The notes below the pieces were generated by a model. That model was not told the origin of the DNA. It was given only the letters and a program-made list of their open reading frames with translations, and searched no databases. 64,000 nt of DNA from Melioribacteraceae bacterium (GTDB taxonomy: Bacteria; Bacteroidota; Ignavibacteria; Ignavibacteriales; Melioribacteraceae): assembly GCA_026417375.1 (NCBI GenBank), contig JAOADJ010000033.1, forward strand, positions 62,001 to 126,000, given 5' to 3'. Position 1 is the stretch's first letter; each line of letters opens with the position of its first letter. This document shows, piece after piece, positions 37,337-46,173 of this stretch. Both the position numbers and the translations under genes were made by a program.

Positions 37337-37491
37337 AATATTGCATAAATAAATGGTGCTAAAGCAGATCCTTTAGTTAAAATAATTAAACCACCTAAAA
37401 GAATTAAAAAAAATACTATTGGCATTAACCACCATTTTTTATTTTCACGTAAAAATTGCCAAAGTTGTTTTATTGTAGAAAGTTTACTCAT
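37333..37491 (-). CDS. DUF5989 family small membrane protein
   Basis: A 52-codon gene hidden between the two SGNH paralogs. The product starts MSKLSTIKQLWQFLRENKKW, followed by one hydrophobic helix (LMPIVFFLILLGGLIILT) and the ending KGSALAPFIYAIF. The pattern WxFLRxxKKxWLxP...LLGGLI.LT.GSALAPFIY is what I recall for DUF5989. Members are often found near carbamoyltransferase and SGNH genes, which fits the neighbours here. The stop overlaps the end of the upstream SGNH gene by four bases in convergent orientation. A -7-like TATCTTTG lies 20 bases upstream of the start. Confidence 0.85.
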   Translation of the reverse strand: MSKLSTIKQLWQFLRENKKWWLMPIVFFLILLGGLIILTKGSALAPFIYAIF

Positions 37492-37511
37492 ATGAAATCA
37501 TTATTTTTGTG

Positions 37512-37519
37512 CAAAGATA
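37512..37519 (-). promoter_or_regulatory. Candidate -7 box TATCTTTG for the DUF5989 gene
   Basis: An exact match, on the minus strand, to the Bacteroidetes-type TAnnTTTG box, ending 20 bases before the DUF5989 start codon. No TTG is seen at the expected -33 spacing, so support is only the box and its position. On the plus strand TAGATTTA at 37533-37540 could serve the second SGNH gene. Confidence 0.3.
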
Positions 37520-37561
37520 ATTCATTTCAAATTAGATTTAAAAATTATTTATGGTGATAAT

Positions 37562-39451
37562 GTGGCTGAATCAAAAAATAAAATTAATGCTGAAATAAAA
37601 AATCAAAAGAATAAAGTTCCATTCTATTTTTATTTAATATTAATTTCTATTCCAATTATATTTTTCATTCTATTAGAAGTTGGATTAAGAATATTTAACT
37701 ATGGCGAAGATTTATCAATGTGGGTTCAGGCAACACCCGGCAAAAAAATAATAAACGCAAATGTTGCTAAAAGATATTTTTCTAATGTTAAAAATTTTCC
37801 AACTACAATAGAAGATATTTTTGACTCAACTAAATCTGATAATTCATTCCGGGTTTTTGTTTTGGGTGAAAGCAGTGCCGCTGGTTATCCATTCATGCCA
37901 CTCGGTTCTTTTTCCCGCTATTTAAGAAAACGACTTGAAATTACTTATCCACAAAAAAACATCGAAGTTATTAATCTTGGAATGACAGCAATAAATTCTT
38001 ATACAATTCGGGATTTTATGCCTGAAGTATTAAAACAAAAACCTGATGTAATTTTAATTTATACCGGACACAATGAATATTATGGTGCACTTGGTGTTGG
38101 TTCACTTGAATCATTAGGAAATTCCAGATGGTTAATAAATCTTTATTTAAAGTTAATTCATTTTAAAACAGTTGAATTAATAAAAGACTTTTTGCAATGG
38201 AGTGGCAGATTTGTTTTCGGTGAAGAAAAACAAAAAACCGGAACATTGATGAGTCGCATGGCTAAAGAACAATCAATTGATTTCAACTCGGAAACATTTT
38301 TAGCCGGAATTGAACAATTCGATGGAAACATGCGCGATATAATTGAAATGTGTAAAGATGAAAATGTGCCATTAATATTTGGCACACTTGCAAGTAATTT
38401 GAAAGATCAAAAACCTTTTGTTACAAAAAATGAAAATGAAATTTTTTCTGCATCAAAAGTTTATAAACAAGCTGAATTAGAAAATCAAAAAAGTAATTTT
38501 AAAAAAGCAGATTCTCTTTATAGAATTGCGAAAGATTATGATCTTTTAAGATTTCGTGCGCCAGAAAAAATTAATCGGTTAATTAAGCAATACAAAAAGG
38601 AATATGGTGTTGAAGTTGTTGATATTGATTCAATCTTTTCATCATTAAGTCCTAATGGAATTATTGGTAACAATTTGATGACAGATCACCTTCACCCGAC
38701 ATTAGAAGGATTTCAAATAATAGGAAAAGCTTTTTATGATAAAATGGATTATCTTAAATTGCTACCGAAAGATAAACCCGCAATAGAAAGTTCTCTTCAA
38801 GATGAAAGAACTAAAAAAGAATTTATTTTTCCAGAACTCGATTCAGTCATGGCTGTTCAAAGAATTGCATTATTAAAAAATGATTGGCCCTATGTTAAAC
38901 CGGAAGAAAAAAAATTGGAATCTGAAATAATTCCGCTAAGAAATCTGGTGGATTCATTATCATATGAATTTTTAAAGAACCGAATAACCTGGCTTGATGC
39001 TCATTTTAAACTTGCTGAAAATTATTTGCTAAAAAAAGATTTTGATAATTTCATTATTAATATGTCTGCATTAATTTATCAATATCCTGTTATTGTTGAA
39101 TATTATAATTACATGGATAATGTTGGTTTAGTTTTACTTAAACAAAAAGATTATGTAAATGCAAAAAAAATATTCTGGGCAAGATATAAACTAAGACCCG
39201 ATGCAATTACAACTAAATGGTTAGGCAATATTGCTTTAGCAAATAATGAAATTCAAACATCAATTAAATTTTTAGAAGAAAGTATGAAGTATAACCCGGA
39301 AGATTTACAAGTGTTGTATAATTTATCAGGCGCATATGCATTAAATAAAGAATTTGAAAAAGCTAAACTCACATTAAAAAAACTTTTACAAAGAGAACCA
39401 AATTATCCGGGCGCAAATGAATTAGCTCAACAATTATTTATTTCAAATTAA
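37562..39451 (+). CDS. Membrane-anchored SGNH-hydrolase-like protein with C-terminal TPR repeats (copy 2)
   Basis: A 629-residue paralog of the previous SGNH protein, with the same order: membrane helix at about 20-42, GESSAAGYP block (about residue 102), TGHNEYYGALGVGS, MTDHLHPTLEG and C-terminal TPR-like units (KWLGNIALANNEIQTSIKFL, LYNLSGAYALNKEFEKAK). The segment EVGLRIFNYG is identical in both copies. The chosen start is GTG 37562. The end overlaps the convergent MOSC-MogA gene by four bases. The duplication with separate promoters suggests two related acyl-handling reactions in the envelope; no substrate is evident. Confidence 0.85.
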   Translation: MAESKNKINAEIKNQKNKVPFYFYLILISIPIIFFILLEVGLRIFNYGEDLSMWVQATPGKKIINANVAKRYFSNVKNFPTTIEDIFDSTKSDNSFRVFVLGESSAAGYPFMPLGSFSRYLRKRLEITYPQKNIEVINLGMTAINSYTIRDFMPEVLKQKPDVILIYTGHNEYYGALGVGSLESLGNSRWLINLYLKLIHFKTVELIKDFLQWSGRFVFGEEKQKTGTLMSRMAKEQSIDFNSETFLAGIEQFDGNMRDIIEMCKDENVPLIFGTLASNLKDQKPFVTKNENEIFSASKVYKQAELENQKSNFKKADSLYRIAKDYDLLRFRAPEKINRLIKQYKKEYGVEVVDIDSIFSSLSPNGIIGNNLMTDHLHPTLEGFQIIGKAFYDKMDYLKLLPKDKPAIESSLQDERTKKEFIFPELDSVMAVQRIALLKNDWPYVKPEEKKLESEIIPLRNLVDSLSYEFLKNRITWLDAHFKLAENYLLKKDFDNFIINMSALIYQYPVIVEYYNYMDNVGLVLLKQKDYVNAKKIFWARYKLRPDAITTKWLGNIALANNEIQTSIKFLEESMKYNPEDLQVLYNLSGAYALNKEFEKAKLTLKKLLQREPNYPGANELAQQLFISN

Positions 39452-40401
39452 TGCCCTAAACCATGAAGCATTAAAATTGCATGTTCAAGTATTTTTGTTA
39501 TTTCATCAATATAATCTTGAACGGCTTTTACACTACCGGGTAATGCAAAAATCAAAGTTTTATCTTTTACAGCAGCAAGAGATCTGCTTAAAATTGATGA
39601 AGGAATTTTATCATAGTATTTTAATCTTATGTTCTCCATAATTCCGGGAATTGTTTTATCACAAAATTTTTCAATAACATCAGGAGTAAAATCTTTTGGT
39701 CCAATTCCAGTTCCACCGGTTGTAAAAATTATATCAACTTTTTCATTTACAGAATTTTTTAATTCTTCTTCCAGTAAAATTTTATCATCGGCTAAAAGTT
39801 TATAAAAATATTCAGCATGCCAACGTTTATCTTCAAAATATTCATTTAATAATTCTAAAATTTTAGGACCACTTTTATCTTCATATTCACCATAAAAAGC
39901 TCTATCACTTAAAGTAATCACTTTAATTTTTAAAGGACGTGGGAAATATTCTATCTTGTCATTTTTATTTATAGTTCCACTTTTAATTACTCTTGCAAAT
40001 ACTCCGGATTTAGGCATAACACATTTACCAACTTCAACAAAAATTGCACAGCCATCACCATGACAGCTTTTTCCTATTTGAGAAATTTCTAATTCGGTTT
40101 CACCAATTTTTAATCGATCAAGTATTGCAACTTTTTTAAAATCTATTCCTTTGGTTGTAATATTTTCAGCAAATTCACCTGGAAGAAATTTTCGGTTATT
40201 CGCATCGAGCAAAGAAAATTTATCAATATCTTCTTGTGCCAATAAACTTACCTGCCTGTGCCATGAACCTGAATGGGCATCTCCAACTACTCCAAAATTA
40301 TTTAACTCAATTTTTTCTTGTGGTGTTTTACTTGTCCCTTTTTCTTTTGAAATATTTACAGAAACAACGTATTTATTTTTTTCGTCAAATTCTAAATTCA
40401 T
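39448..40401 (-). CDS. MOSC domain-MogA/MoaB fusion, molybdenum cofactor biosynthesis
   Basis: A 317-residue two-domain protein. Residues 1-150 form a MOSC domain (GVVGDAHSGSWHRQVSLL, PGEFAENITTKGID, and a conserved Cys in KSCHGDGCAIF). Residues 155-317 are a MogA/MoaB molybdopterin adenylyltransferase domain with FTTGGTGIGPKDFTPDV and FALPGSVKAV. The MogA part would adenylylate molybdopterin before metal insertion by MoeA, encoded three genes upstream. MOSC domains bind sulfur or cofactor and may hand over or sulfurate it. It is the last gene of the Wtp/Moa operon, 11 bases after moaC. Confidence 0.92.
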   Translation of the reverse strand: MNLEFDEKNKYVVSVNISKEKGTSKTPQEKIELNNFGVVGDAHSGSWHRQVSLLAQEDIDKFSLLDANNRKFLPGEFAENITTKGIDFKKVAILDRLKIGETELEISQIGKSCHGDGCAIFVEVGKCVMPKSGVFARVIKSGTINKNDKIEYFPRPLKIKVITLSDRAFYGEYEDKSGPKILELLNEYFEDKRWHAEYFYKLLADDKILLEEELKNSVNEKVDIIFTTGGTGIGPKDFTPDVIEKFCDKTIPGIMENIRLKYYDKIPSSILSRSLAAVKDKTLIFALPGSVKAVQDYIDEITKILEHAILMLHGLGH

Positions 40402-40412
40402 TTTTAACCTTT

Positions 40413-40865
40413 TTATAAATCTAATTTTTTCTTTTCAATTAATTTTATATCAGAAATTTTCATTTCTTTATCAACTGCTTTGCACATATCATAAATTGTC
40501 AAAAGTGCAATTGATGTTGCGGTAAGAACTTCCATTTCGATTCCTGTTTGCCCGATACATTTTGCATAACTTGTTACTGACACACCATTTTTTTTCAAGG
40601 ATGTTTTTACATCAATTTTTTTTATTTCAATTGGATGACATAATGGAATTAATTCGCTTGTTTTTTTTCCACCTTGAATTCCGGCAATTTCAGCAATTGT
40701 TAAAACATCACCTTTTTTAAGTTTATTTTCTTTAATCAATTTTATCGTATTATTACTTAATGAAATAAAACCTTCAGCAAATGCTTCTCTAATTTGAATT
40801 TTCTTTTCACTTATATCAACCATATTTGCTTTTCCATTTTCATCAACGTGAGAAAATTTTTTCAC
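40413..40865 (-). CDS. moaC: Cyclic pyranopterin monophosphate synthase MoaC
   Basis: A 150-residue enzyme that completes the conversion of GTP to cyclic pyranopterin monophosphate together with MoaA. Signature segments are MVDISEKKIQIREA, ELIPLCHPI (active-site His) and GIEMEVLTATSIALLTIYDMCKAVDK-type C-terminal core, here split as GIEMEVLTATSIA and IYDMCKAVDKEM. Length is normal. It starts directly after the moaA stop with no gap, which indicates translational coupling. Confidence 0.96.
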   Translation of the reverse strand: MKKFSHVDENGKANMVDISEKKIQIREAFAEGFISLSNNTIKLIKENKLKKGDVLTIAEIAGIQGGKKTSELIPLCHPIEIKKIDVKTSLKKNGVSVTSYAKCIGQTGIEMEVLTATSIALLTIYDMCKAVDKEMKISDIKLIEKKKLDL

Positions 40866-41672
40866 TCATCCTCCTATGTTATAAAATTTATGAGATGCAC
40901 CTGAAAGACCGCAAGCCGGTTTATTTTCAATAACGAATTTAATTGCTTCATCATATTTGACTTTTCTAATGTTAATTGAAATATCATTAAACAAACAAGG
41001 TTTTAAATTTCCATCGCTTGTTAAACGAAGGCGATTACAATTTTCACAATCACCACCATTTCCGCCATGAACTACACCAAATTCCCCTTTTTCAATATCC
41101 ATCTCCTGAATAAACCTTGGTATTAATTCATTTTCTTCACAATAGTTTTTTACATCAATTGCATTTTTCTCTTTTGTGGATTTTTGAATTACACAATTAA
41201 TTTTAATCGGAGATAATCCAACTTCTTTAGCTATTCTAATTCCATTTAAAACTTCTTCTACATTTCCACCACAAGTAATTCTTGAATATTCATTTTTGTC
41301 GATGGCATCAAGACTCACATTTACTCGCATTAAACCAGCTTCTTTTAATTCTTTTGCATAATGGGAAAGTAATAATCCATTTGTAGTAAGTGATAAATCT
41401 TTAATTTCTTTTATTGAAGAAATCATTTTGACAAGATTAACAAAGCCTTTACGAACTAATGGCTCTCCACCTGTAAATCTTATTTTATTTATTCCAAATT
41501 GAACGGCTACCTTCACAAACTCAAAAATTTCTTCGTAAGAAAGAACATCTTCATGTTTAATAAGTTTAATTCCCTCTTCAGGCATACAATAAATGCATCT
41601 TAAATTGCATCTATCTGTAACACTTATTCTTAAGTAATTTATTTCTCTACCAAATTGATCTAACATTAACAA
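40866..41672 (-). CDS. moaA: GTP 3',8-cyclase MoaA, unusually short
   Basis: A radical SAM enzyme of 268 residues. The N-terminal SAM cluster motif CNLRCIYC (Cys22, 26, 29 region), FTGGEPLVRKG and the C-terminal second cluster CENCNRLRLTSDGNLKPC are all intact, and the C-terminus ends in Gly-Gly as required for catalysis. Typical MoaA proteins are about 320-340 residues; here some 45-60 residues are missing between RFIQEMDI and the second cluster, with a Gly-rich VHGGNGGD linker instead. The reading frame is continuous, so this is a compact form, not an obvious frameshift. Start Met1 or Met3 both possible; it overlaps moeA by 26 bases. Confidence 0.93.
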   Translation of the reverse strand: MLMLDQFGREINYLRISVTDRCNLRCIYCMPEEGIKLIKHEDVLSYEEIFEFVKVAVQFGINKIRFTGGEPLVRKGFVNLVKMISSIKEIKDLSLTTNGLLLSHYAKELKEAGLMRVNVSLDAIDKNEYSRITCGGNVEEVLNGIRIAKEVGLSPIKINCVIQKSTKEKNAIDVKNYCEENELIPRFIQEMDIEKGEFGVVHGGNGGDCENCNRLRLTSDGNLKPCLFNDISINIRKVKYDEAIKFVIENKPACGLSGASHKFYNIGG

Positions 41673-42822
41673 TTGTTCCTTTTTTTAATTCCTGTACACC
41701 AATTGGTATTGAAACTATGCCATCAGCTTCTAATAATGAATTAATGTGCGCTGAACCATGATATTCAATTGGAAAAACTTTTCCATCAATAATTTTAATT
41801 GGGATTCTTCCGAGTCGTTCACTTCTTTTTCTTACATAATCAACTGCCAACTCAAGTTGAATTTCTTTATAATAATTTTTAAATGATAACATTCCGGCTA
41901 AAAGTTCTTTAGCAAAAAATTCAAACACAAAAAATGAAGAAACAGGATTTCCCGGCATACCAAAAACAAATTTATTTTTATCTCTACCGAATACAGTTGG
42001 CTTACCTGGTTGTTGTTGAACTTTTTGAAACAATAAATTAAACCCGATTTTTTTTAGTGAGCCTGGAATTAAATCATATTCACCCATCGAAACACCACCA
42101 GTTAAAATCATCAGGTCATTTTCTTCTTTTGCTTTTGATATTAAAGGTAAAATTTCTTCTTCTTTATCTTTTATTATTCCATAATAACTAGGTGTGCATC
42201 CAAATTTTTCTACCTGAAAAATTAATTGATAAGCATTTGTATTTCTAATTTGAGATGAATTTGGAAATTCATAAGGTTCAACAATTTCATCACCAGTAGA
42301 AATAATTCCAACTTTTGGTTTTTTACTAACAATTAAATTCCATTTACCAGACATTGCTAAAGATGAAATTTCTTTTTCTGTAATTCTGGTTCCGGAAGTC
42401 AATAACAACTCACCTTTTTTTACATCTTCACCTTTGTAGCAAATGTTATTTGAAGTATTATCTTTTTTATATCTTATTTTATTTTGAGTAATGTATTCAA
42501 CATCTTCTACTATTATTACACAATCAGCACCTTCGGGAATTTCAGCACCTGTCATAATTTTTGAACATTGATTTTTACCAACAATTTTTTGTGGTTTGTA
42601 TCCAGCCTGAATTGATTCAATAATTTCAAGCTCATTCTTAATATCTTCTTTTCTACAAGCAAAACCATCCATTGCAGATTTATTAAATGGTGGCATATTC
42701 ATATCAGCATAAACATTTTCTCTAAGAACGCGATTTAATGAATTTACCAATTCAATTTTTTCAGTATCAAGTTGAATTATATTTTCTTTAATTATTTTTA
42801 ATGCTTCTTCATATGTAATCAT
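41647..42822 (-). CDS. moeA: Molybdopterin molybdenumtransferase MoeA
   Basis: A 391-residue enzyme that inserts molybdate (or tungstate) into adenylylated molybdopterin. Family motifs are NMPPFNKSAMDGFA, KIMTGAEIPEGADCV, ISTGDEIVEP, TGGVSMGEYDLIP and FGMPGNPVSSFF. Length and domain order are normal for MoeA. It lies 3 bases after the transporter ATPase gene and overlaps moaA, linking metal uptake directly to insertion in one transcript. Confidence 0.95.
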   Translation of the reverse strand: MITYEEALKIIKENIIQLDTEKIELVNSLNRVLRENVYADMNMPPFNKSAMDGFACRKEDIKNELEIIESIQAGYKPQKIVGKNQCSKIMTGAEIPEGADCVIIVEDVEYITQNKIRYKKDNTSNNICYKGEDVKKGELLLTSGTRITEKEISSLAMSGKWNLIVSKKPKVGIISTGDEIVEPYEFPNSSQIRNTNAYQLIFQVEKFGCTPSYYGIIKDKEEEILPLISKAKEENDLMILTGGVSMGEYDLIPGSLKKIGFNLLFQKVQQQPGKPTVFGRDKNKFVFGMPGNPVSSFFVFEFFAKELLAGMLSFKNYYKEIQLELAVDYVRKRSERLGRIPIKIIDGKVFPIEYHGSAHINSLLEADGIVSIPIGVQELKKGTIVNVRSIW

Positions 42823-42825
42823 TTT

Positions 42826-43875
42826 TTACCTATAAATTTTACAAGCAGATGCTTTAAAAGAAAGCCATACTTCTTTTCCGATTTTTAAATCTAAATTTTC
42901 AATCGACTCTTTTGAAATTGCAACTGCAAATTTATAATTAGAATCAATAATTATCTCATATCCGATTCTTGCTTTTGCTATATCAATTATTTTCCCATAA
43001 AAATTGTTTCTATTACTTGATTTCTCTTTTTGATTTGATATTGAAATGTCATTTGAGGAAATAGTTAAAAAAGCTTCACCATCATCAATATCAGTTAAAC
43101 AATAAATATCAATATCGTAATCTGATGTAAATATTTTTAAATCAGAATTATTTACAGATTGAATTTTACCTTTAATAAAATTTTTATGACCAATAAAGTT
43201 TGCAATAAATTCAGATTTTGGATTTTTGAAAATTACTTCGGGTGAGTTAAGATCAACTATTGTTCCTTTTTCAAGAACAGCAATTTTATTTGCCAATGAA
43301 ATTGATTCTTCATAATCGTGTGTAACGTGAATAAAAGTTATACCTTCTCTATTTAATTTTCTTAGTAACATTTTAAGTTCATATTTCGATTTCACATCAA
43401 GCGAAGCTAACGGTTCATCAAGTAAAATTAAATTATATTCTGTGGCTAAACATCTTGCTAATGCAACTCTTTGAGCTTCTCCGCCAGATAGCGTTTCTGG
43501 TTTTTTTTCAAGTTTATTTTCTATTCCAACTTTTTCTGCGTAGTGTAAAACTTTTTGATTAACATTTTTTGATTTTTTAATTCTTAAAGGATAGGCAATA
43601 TTTTCATATACGGTATAATGTGGAAATAAATCAACTGATTGTAAAACAATAGATAATTTTCTTTCATTAATCTCTTTATGAGTTATATCTTCATTATTTA
43701 AAATTACATTCCCACTTTCAATTTTCTTTATTCCAACAATGGATTCAAGTAAAACAGATTTACCCACACCACTTGCACCAAGTACCACAAAATAATCTCC
43801 GCTTTCAACATTGAAATTAATATTAGTGAGATTAAATTCACCTAAATTTACATTTATATTTTTTACTAATAACAT
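42826..43875 (-). CDS. wtpC: Tungstate/molybdate ABC transporter ATP-binding protein (WtpC/ModC-like)
   Basis: A 349-residue ABC ATPase. Walker A is GASGVGKSVL (about residue 34), Q-loop LQSVDLFPH, signature LSGGEAQRVALAR and Walker B LILLDEPLASLD. The C-terminal 120 residues (about 230-349) contain a TOBE-like module as in ModC/WtpC, which can bind the oxyanion and regulate transport. It directly abuts the permease gene, the two forming a transporter with the binding protein at 44639-45589. The named substrate rests mainly on that binding protein. Confidence 0.92.
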   Translation of the reverse strand: MLLVKNINVNLGEFNLTNINFNVESGDYFVVLGASGVGKSVLLESIVGIKKIESGNVILNNEDITHKEINERKLSIVLQSVDLFPHYTVYENIAYPLRIKKSKNVNQKVLHYAEKVGIENKLEKKPETLSGGEAQRVALARCLATEYNLILLDEPLASLDVKSKYELKMLLRKLNREGITFIHVTHDYEESISLANKIAVLEKGTIVDLNSPEVIFKNPKSEFIANFIGHKNFIKGKIQSVNNSDLKIFTSDYDIDIYCLTDIDDGEAFLTISSNDISISNQKEKSSNRNNFYGKIIDIAKARIGYEIIIDSNYKFAVAISKESIENLDLKIGKEVWLSFKASACKIYR

Positions 43876-44658
43876 TTATTTTTTCTTAGTTAATCTTATT
43901 AAAACAAAAAGAATTAAACATATAGAAACAAAAATAACAGTAACAGGTATAGCATATTTCAATCCGAAAGAAGTAAATCTCTCATAAATTAAAACTGGCG
44001 TAATTTTAGGGTTATAAGCAATTATCATTACTGCACCAAATTCACTCATTCCTCTTGCCCACATTAATATTAAACCACTTAATATAGAACGCCACGCTAA
44101 AGGAAGTGAAATTGAAAAAAACACTTTCAATTTTGATGCACCAAGATTTAATGCAACTTGTTCAAATCTTTCCGGAACAGATGCAAATCCATCTCTTGCA
44201 GAGTTAATTAAAAATGGTATGCTTACAAATGACATTGCTAAAATAATTCCTATTGGATTACCAATAAATTTAACACCAAAAAATTCTGCTGCTTCACCAA
44301 AAAAAGTATTTCTATTTATAATTCCCAACAAAGCAATTCCTGCAGCAGTGTGAGGAATTATAACCGGAATATCAATTAATCCGTTTATTAAATTTTTGAA
44401 CATAAAGTTTTTTCGTGCTAACAAATAAGCAAATGGTATTGCAAAAATTGAAAACAAAAGTGTTCCGGTCATTGATGTCCATAAAGTTAACCAGATACTT
44501 TCCTGTACTTCACTTTCATTAATAGTTTCAATTATTCCATTAAATGTTGAATTGAAATAGAGACCAATTATTGGTGCAACTATAAAAAGTATTACTATTC
44601 CACTTAAAAAAGTAAAAATTAAGTTCAGGTAATTATTTTTAATTTTTTTTAACATCAC
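43876..44658 (-). CDS. wtpB: Tungstate/molybdate ABC transporter permease (WtpB/ModB-like)
   Basis: A 260-residue inner-membrane protein with about six hydrophobic helices. The EAA loop typical of ABC permeases appears as ERFEQVALNLGASKLKVFF, ahead of SLPLAWRSILSGLILMWARG, and the C-terminal stretch contains RGMSEFGAVMIIAYNPK, as in molybdate/tungstate permeases. The gene overlaps the binding-protein gene by 20 bases and adjoins the ATPase gene without a gap. Confidence 0.93.
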   Translation of the reverse strand: MMLKKIKNNYLNLIFTFLSGIVILFIVAPIIGLYFNSTFNGIIETINESEVQESIWLTLWTSMTGTLLFSIFAIPFAYLLARKNFMFKNLINGLIDIPVIIPHTAAGIALLGIINRNTFFGEAAEFFGVKFIGNPIGIILAMSFVSIPFLINSARDGFASVPERFEQVALNLGASKLKVFFSISLPLAWRSILSGLILMWARGMSEFGAVMIIAYNPKITPVLIYERFTSFGLKYAIPVTVIFVSICLILFVLIRLTKKK

Positions 44659-45589
44659 TTTTCAAGGCAAATTTTTTTAATTCATTTGGTAATTTTTCAA
44701 ACTGCACACAATTTGAAGGTATTGTGGATTTTTGACCATACTTTTCAATTATTTTAATTCCTTTATTTTTTTCTAACATAAATTCTAAAAACTTTATTGC
44801 TAAGTTTTTGTTCAATGAATTTTTAGGAATTGTAACACCGTATGAAATAGCTTCACCAAATTGAATTATTTTGTTATTTGAATTTTTTCCTGATAATTCC
44901 AGACTTACTGATTTATAGTAATCATTTAATTTTTCGTCACTTAAATTTATTTCTTTTGGAAGTTGTAAATAATTCAATTTAAGTTGTTCAGCAACCGAAC
45001 GATATATGAAAATATAATCAACTTCACCCAAGTCCAACAACGATATTAAATCAATTTCTTTTGGTCGAATAAGTTCATTGTTTTTCAAAATTATTGGTTG
45101 AGCAAGATTTTTTTTTGCATAATATTTTTCTGCAAGTTTTAGAGTAATAACAGTTCTGTATCCACAAGGGTCTGAATTTGGGTCTGATCTACCAATTGTA
45201 ATATTTTTATCCAATAAAACTTTCCACCAATTGTTTGAATTAATTTCTTTTGCCTTTTTTGATTTAGTATTATAAGCAATAACTATTTCATTGTTTGCAA
45301 ACTTTAAATACCAGTCTGCATATTGTGGAAATAATAATTGTTCAATTACCAGATAATCTGAAGAAACAAAAACATCACAGTTTTTATTTAGCTCGGTAAT
45401 TTTTCTTGCACATTCACGACTCCCAGCAATTTCTCTTTCAAATTTTACATTTGGATTTTCTTTCTTAAATTCTTCAATAATCTTGTTCATAGTTAAACTG
45501 AAACTACCTGCATGAAAAATTATTAATTTATTATTTTGAGCAAATGATAAATTAATTATTAAAAGTATGTTTATTAAAAATATTTTCAT
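44639..45589 (-). CDS. wtpA: Tungstate-type ABC transporter substrate-binding protein (WtpA family)
   Basis: A 316-residue exported binding protein with signal peptide 1-18 (LSFAQ). Motifs LIIFHAGSFS, ERAGSR-type EIAGSRECARKITEL, DVFVSSDYLVIEQLL, YADWYLKFANNEIVIAYNT and GRSDPNSDPCGYRTV match the WtpA/ModA-archaeal family, which binds tungstate and molybdate octahedrally with very high affinity, rather than classical E. coli ModA. It lacks a visible lipobox Cys, so is periplasmic. First gene of the uptake-to-cofactor operon; the upstream 124-base gap with the divergent small barrel gene should hold the promoter. Confidence 0.92.
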   Translation of the reverse strand: MKIFLINILLIINLSFAQNNKLIIFHAGSFSLTMNKIIEEFKKENPNVKFEREIAGSRECARKITELNKNCDVFVSSDYLVIEQLLFPQYADWYLKFANNEIVIAYNTKSKKAKEINSNNWWKVLLDKNITIGRSDPNSDPCGYRTVITLKLAEKYYAKKNLAQPIILKNNELIRPKEIDLISLLDLGEVDYIFIYRSVAEQLKLNYLQLPKEINLSDEKLNDYYKSVSLELSGKNSNNKIIQFGEAISYGVTIPKNSLNKNLAIKFLEFMLEKNKGIKIIEKYGQKSTIPSNCVQFEKLPNELKKFALKSDVKKN

Positions 45590-45713
45590 TCAAGAACTAA
45601 TATTTTAATTTTCTTTTTCTTAAGAAAATTAATGAAATATATTCAATTTCAATTAATTACTTTTACTTTATTAAGTTTATTTGATAATATTGCTATAAAA
45701 ATCCGGAGAAAAA

Positions 45714-46169
45714 ATGAAAAAGAGTTTACTTGTTTTGTTTTTCATATCAATGTTTACTACACAAATAAATTCACAAGAAAAAGGTATTGGAATTGGAATA
45801 ATAATTGGAGAACCAACCGGTATAAGTGCAAAATATTGGCTTGATAATAATGCTGCATTGGATTTTGGATTGGCTTATTCATTATTTCATACAAAAAGCA
45901 GTTTTTCATTGCACACAGATTATGTTATTCATAATTATTCTATAATTAAATCCGAATTCAAAATTCCGGTTTATTATGGCATTGGTGGACGAATTAGATC
46001 TTATTCTGAAAAAATATATTTGGGTGCAAGAGGTGTTGCTGGGGTTTTATACATAGATAAAAATTTACCGATTGATGCTTTTATAGAAATTGCACCTGTT
46101 TTTAATTTATTACCTGAAACAAGTTTGCACTTAGATCTATCAATTGGCGTAAGATATTATTTAAGGTAA
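45714..46169 (+). CDS. Small outer-membrane beta-barrel protein
   Basis: A 151-residue exported protein. The signal peptide (1-20, ending INSQ) is followed by alternating hydrophobic strands (GIGIGIIIGEPTGISAKYW, IPVYYGIGGRIRSY, IYLGARGVAGVLYI) and a C-terminal strand SIGVRYYLR ending near an aromatic residue, as in small eight-stranded barrels. The family is widespread but has no clear function. CCGGAG precedes the start at good spacing. The sensor kinase gene begins 4 bases after its stop, so the two are likely co-transcribed. Confidence 0.8.
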   Translation: MKKSLLVLFFISMFTTQINSQEKGIGIGIIIGEPTGISAKYWLDNNAALDFGLAYSLFHTKSSFSLHTDYVIHNYSIIKSEFKIPVYYGIGGRIRSYSEKIYLGARGVAGVLYIDKNLPIDAFIEIAPVFNLLPETSLHLDLSIGVRYYLR

Positions 46170-46173
46170 AAAA

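Noticed and set aside
40151-40525. A 124-codon open frame antisense to the MOSC-MogA and moaC genes
   Set aside because: It overlaps two clear conserved enzymes; low-GC opposite frames are often open by chance.
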